A DNA stretch of 7,713 nt from Methanobacteriota archaeon (GTDB lineage: Archaea; Thermoplasmatota; Thermoplasmata; RBG-16-68-12), in NCBI GenBank assembly GCA_005879065.1, contig VBLU01000035.1, forward strand, positions 1-7,713, written 5' to 3'. A program made the translations under genes and the position numbers. The notes beneath the pieces are model-generated. The model was not told where the DNA came from and did no database searches. It saw nothing but the letters and a program-made list of their open reading frames with translations. How positions within the stretch are numbered: position 1 is the first letter of the stretch; each line of letters opens with the position of its first letter. Shown here piece by piece: positions 5,627-7,713 of the stretch.

Positions 5627-6508
5627 ATGGCCGCGATTGGGACGACGCCGCTGCAGGACCGAGTCTGGGTCATCACGGGCGCCACCTCTGGGATCGGCAA
5701 GGCGACCGCCCTCGGGCTTGCCCGGGTCGGCGGGACCGTCGTCCTTGCATGCCGGGACGCGGCTCGGGGCGGGGAGGCCCAGCAAGAGATCGTCCGGGAC
5801 TCCAAGAACCCGAAGGTCACGTTGATGATCGTCGACCTGGCGAGCCAGGCATCGATTGTCTCCTTCGCCGAGGAGTTCACCCAAGACTATCGGCGACTCG
5901 ACGCCCTCGTGAACAACGCGGGCATCTTCACCCGGGAACGGATGACCACGCCGGACGGCCTCGAGCTGCAGTTCGCCGTGAACTATCTGGGCGGTTTCTT
6001 GCTCAGCCATCTGCTCCTGGACCTGTTGCTCGCCTCCACGCCGTCGCGGATCGTGAACGTCGCGTCGAGCGCACACAAGGGCGCGACGATCGATTTCGAC
6101 AACCTTCAGGGGGAACGCGCGTACAAGGGGTACAAGGCGTACGGCCAGTCGAAGCTCGCGCAGATCTTGTTCACGGTGGAATACGGGCGGCGACTCGCGG
6201 GGACCGGCGTGACCGTGAACGCGGCCCATCCGGGCGTCATCAAGACGAACCTCGCCTCCACAGAGATTCCGAAGGCCTTCCGTTTCGTCCGGATGTTTTT
6301 CAAGAGCCCCGCGAAGGGGGCGGAGACGCCGATCTTCCTCGTCGCGTCGCCGACCGTGGCGAATCTGACCGGACAGTATTTCGTGAATCGACAGGTCCAG
6401 GCTCCGTCCCGCGAGGCCCAGGATCCCGCCGTCGCTCGCCGACTGTACGACGTCAGCGTGAAGCTCGCCGGGCTCGGAACTGATGAGGGCCGAGGAACGC
6501 CTCCCTGA
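5627..6508 (+). CDS. Short-chain dehydrogenase/reductase, retinol-dehydrogenase-like, probably NADP-dependent
   Basis: The 293-residue protein is a classical SDR with a Rossmann fold. The cofactor motif is TGATSGIG (17-24). R43 after the second strand (ACRD) is the position that often contacts the 2'-phosphate of NADP. D70-L71 lies near the adenine, NNAG is at 96-99, the catalytic Asn is probably N119 (VNYLGG), Ser is in VASSAH (145-150), and the active-site Y172-x-x-x-K176 is in AYGQSK. HPGVIKT follows at 201-207. The pattern with HPG and the GxETPIFL stretch (231-238) resembles the retinol-dehydrogenase/WW-domain-oxidoreductase-like SDR branch, whose prokaryotic members mostly have unknown lipid, aldehyde or ketone substrates. 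The C-terminal 40 residues are Arg/Gln-rich and variable. The epimerase gene follows after 77 bp with its own promoter candidate, so the two need not act together. Confidence 0.9.
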   Translation: MAAIGTTPLQDRVWVITGATSGIGKATALGLARVGGTVVLACRDAARGGEAQQEIVRDSKNPKVTLMIVDLASQASIVSFAEEFTQDYRRLDALVNNAGIFTRERMTTPDGLELQFAVNYLGGFLLSHLLLDLLLASTPSRIVNVASSAHKGATIDFDNLQGERAYKGYKAYGQSKLAQILFTVEYGRRLAGTGVTVNAAHPGVIKTNLASTEIPKAFRFVRMFFKSPAKGAETPIFLVASPTVANLTGQYFVNRQVQAPSREAQDPAVARRLYDVSVKLAGLGTDEGRGTPP

Positions 6509-6551
6509 TGGGCGGGGAATTCGCCCTCGACGAATCATCACGGAACGGAAA

Positions 6552-6560
6552 CGTTATGCC
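6552..6560 (+). promoter_or_regulatory. TATA-like promoter element of the epimerase gene
   Basis: CGTTATGCC, with core A at 6556, 30 nt upstream of the ATG at 6586. The element contains an in-frame ATG that could be mistaken for the start. It shares GTTATGCC with the promoter of the beta-helix gene. Confidence 0.5.
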
Positions 6561-6585
6561 AAACCTCTCCGTGCGTGCGGAAGAA

Positions 6586-7533
6586 ATGGAAGGCGCGCGA
6601 ATCCTCGTGACGGGTGGCGCGGGCTTCATCGGATCCCATCTGGTCGATCACCTCGTCGCACGGAACGAGGTGACGGTGATCGATGACCTCTCGACCGGGA
6701 CGCTCCGAAACCTCGGCAGGGCCCGCGGAAGGGTTCACGTGAAAAAGGTCTCGGTCCTCGAGACCGACACGCTGGCCACCGCGATGAAGGGTCAACAGAT
6801 CGTGTACCATCTCGCGGCGAAGACCTCCGTCCCTGAAAGCGTCGCCAAGCCCGAGGCATATTGGCGCAACAACGTGGAAGGGACCGTCCGCGTCCTCAGG
6901 GCTGCGGCGGATGCGTCCGTCCGCCGGGTCGTCTTCGTCTCGAGCGCCGCTGTCTACGGGGACTCGCCCGAGATGCCGAAGGTAGAATCCATGCGACCGG
7001 ATCCGAAGTCGCCGTACGCGGTGACGAAGATGGTCGGAGAATTCGCTTGCGAGGAGATCCGCGGGATGACGGGGATGGAGACCGTCGTCGTCCGCCTCTT
7101 CAACGCCTACGGCCCGCGTCAGGACCCCTCCGCACCGTACTCCGGCGTCATGGCGAAGTTCTGTGCTGCCGTCGCGGCGAATCGGCCCCTCGAAATCTAT
7201 GGAGACGGGGATCAGACGCGGGACTTCCTCTTCGTCGCCGACATCGCCGAGGGGCTCGAACTCGCGGGCGTCAAATCGGTCAACGGAGCCACACTGAACC
7301 TGGGCAGCGGCGAGGCGATCACCGTGAACGACGTGGTCCGGAACCTTTCCGAGATCGTGGGCCGACCGATCCGGGCCGTCCGCGAGCCGGAGCGGCCCGG
7401 CGACATCCGCCATTCCCGTGCGGACGTGTCGAAGGCGAAGGAGAAACTCGGTTTCACGGCGAGGACCACCGTGCGGGAGGGACTCAAGAAAACCCTCGAA
7501 GATGCGCGGAAGCGAGCCGCGCACGCGTCGTAG
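6586..7533 (+). CDS. NAD-dependent sugar-nucleotide epimerase/dehydratase (GalE-like, UDP-sugar 4-epimerase type)
   Basis: The product has 315 residues, typical for extended SDR sugar epimerases. It starts almost directly with the NAD-binding strand and motif TGGAGFIGSH (9-18). Acidic residues D33-D34 in VIDDLSTG bind the adenosine ribose. HLAA is at 75-78 and the substrate loop is VSSAAVYG (118-125). The catalytic Y144-A-V-T-K148 follows, then RLFNAYGPRQ (170-179), GDGDQTRDFLFV (206-217), NLGSG (238-242) and RPGDIRHS (270-277). These motifs fit UDP-glucose or UDP-N-acetylglucosamine 4-epimerases; dTDP-glucose dehydratases share several of them, so the exact sugar is open. It probably supplies cytoplasmic sugar nucleotides for glycolipids or protein glycosylation. 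In-frame ATGs at 6508 and 6556 would add 26 or 10 residues. The first overlaps the previous stop codon and the second lies in the TATA-like element, so 6586 is preferred. The stop codon is one base from that of the convergent peptidase gene. Confidence 0.9.
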   Translation: MEGARILVTGGAGFIGSHLVDHLVARNEVTVIDDLSTGTLRNLGRARGRVHVKKVSVLETDTLATAMKGQQIVYHLAAKTSVPESVAKPEAYWRNNVEGTVRVLRAAADASVRRVVFVSSAAVYGDSPEMPKVESMRPDPKSPYAVTKMVGEFACEEIRGMTGMETVVVRLFNAYGPRQDPSAPYSGVMAKFCAAVAANRPLEIYGDGDQTRDFLFVADIAEGLELAGVKSVNGATLNLGSGEAITVNDVVRNLSEIVGRPIRAVREPERPGDIRHSRADVSKAKEKLGFTARTTVREGLKKTLEDARKRAAHAS

Positions 7534-7534
7534 G

Positions 7535-7713
7535 TCATCGGCCTTCGCGGTTCAGCCAGTTCTCGAACGCGTCGAAGGAGAGTGGTCGCCCGAGGAAATC
7601 CTCGATCAACTGCGACGCGGGCTTCCGGCTGCCCGCTGCGAGGATCGTCTCGCGGTAGCGACGGGCGACCTTCGGGTCGAGGATCGTGTCTCCCTCCTGG
7701 AATTTCGAGAAAA
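7535..7713 (-). CDS. M3-family zinc oligopeptidase, C-terminal fragment (5' part beyond right edge)
   Basis: One minus-strand frame is open from the right edge to a TGA at 7535-7537 and gives 58 residues. The fragment begins FSKFQEGDTILDP, continues VARRYRETILAAGSRKPASQ, and ends LIEDFLGRPLSFDAFENWLNR. This follows the C-terminal signature of thimet-type M3 peptidases: an 'F..eG..np..grryr..IL..GgSr....l...F.GR.p...al..' pattern. In such enzymes this region is the last part of the helical catalytic domain, after the HExxH zinc site, which lies outside the window. The enzyme would be a cytoplasmic oligopeptidase that degrades short peptides. The other two minus frames here are Arg/Pro-rich and look non-coding. 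It converges on the epimerase gene with a one-base gap. Confidence 0.8.
   Translation of the reverse strand, partial: FSKFQEGDTILDPKVARRYRETILAAGSRKPASQLIEDFLGRPLSFDAFENWLNREGR

Noticed and set aside
6506..6510. TGATG stop/start overlap suggesting translational coupling of the dehydrogenase and epimerase
   Set aside because: The start at 6508 would add 26 residues with no conserved character before the Rossmann motif. The promoter-spaced ATG at 6586 fits the family length better.

Overview
The window is GC-rich (by eye about 60-65%) and almost fully coding. It looks archaeal, probably Thermoplasmatota-like. A large membrane protein carries a DUF835 domain, a family known mainly from archaea. 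Genes lack convincing Shine-Dalgarno sites. Instead, each of the seven genes whose 5' end is visible has a short T-rich TATA-like element whose core A lies 27-31 nt upstream of the start codon, the spacing expected for archaeal leaderless transcripts. The lineage is an inference; no rRNA or tRNA is present to fix it.

Layout. (1) 1-469, minus: the N-terminal 156 codons of a zinc-ribbon plus two-helix membrane protein with a GTG start, running off the left edge. (2) 470-740: a 271-bp divergent intergenic region with one promoter per strand and a 15-bp palindrome. (3) 741-1739, plus: a polytopic membrane protein of unknown function. (4) 1792-2310, plus: a DinB-like four-helix-bundle protein. (5) 2342-3814, minus: a Tat-exported protein with a probable right-handed beta-helix. 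(6) 3884-5482, minus: a sensor-like protein with seven transmembrane helices, DUF835 and a C-terminal domain that may be Roadblock/LC7-like. (7) 5627-6508, plus: an NADP-type short-chain dehydrogenase/reductase. (8) 6586-7533, plus: a GalE-like NAD-dependent sugar-nucleotide epimerase. (9) 7535-7713, minus: the last 58 codons of an M3-family (thimet-type) zinc oligopeptidase, running off the right edge and separated from the epimerase stop by one base.

There is no clear single operon; every gene with a visible 5' end has its own promoter candidate. The most suggestive neighbourhood is 2342-5482, where the sensor-like gene is followed on the same strand, 69 bp later, by an exported beta-helix protein. 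A link to surface sensing or the cell envelope is possible but unproven. The epimerase would supply sugar nucleotides for glycans or glycoproteins. The other genes read as housekeeping or uncharacterised archaeal families. I saw no mobile element, CRISPR array, RNA gene or obvious defence system.
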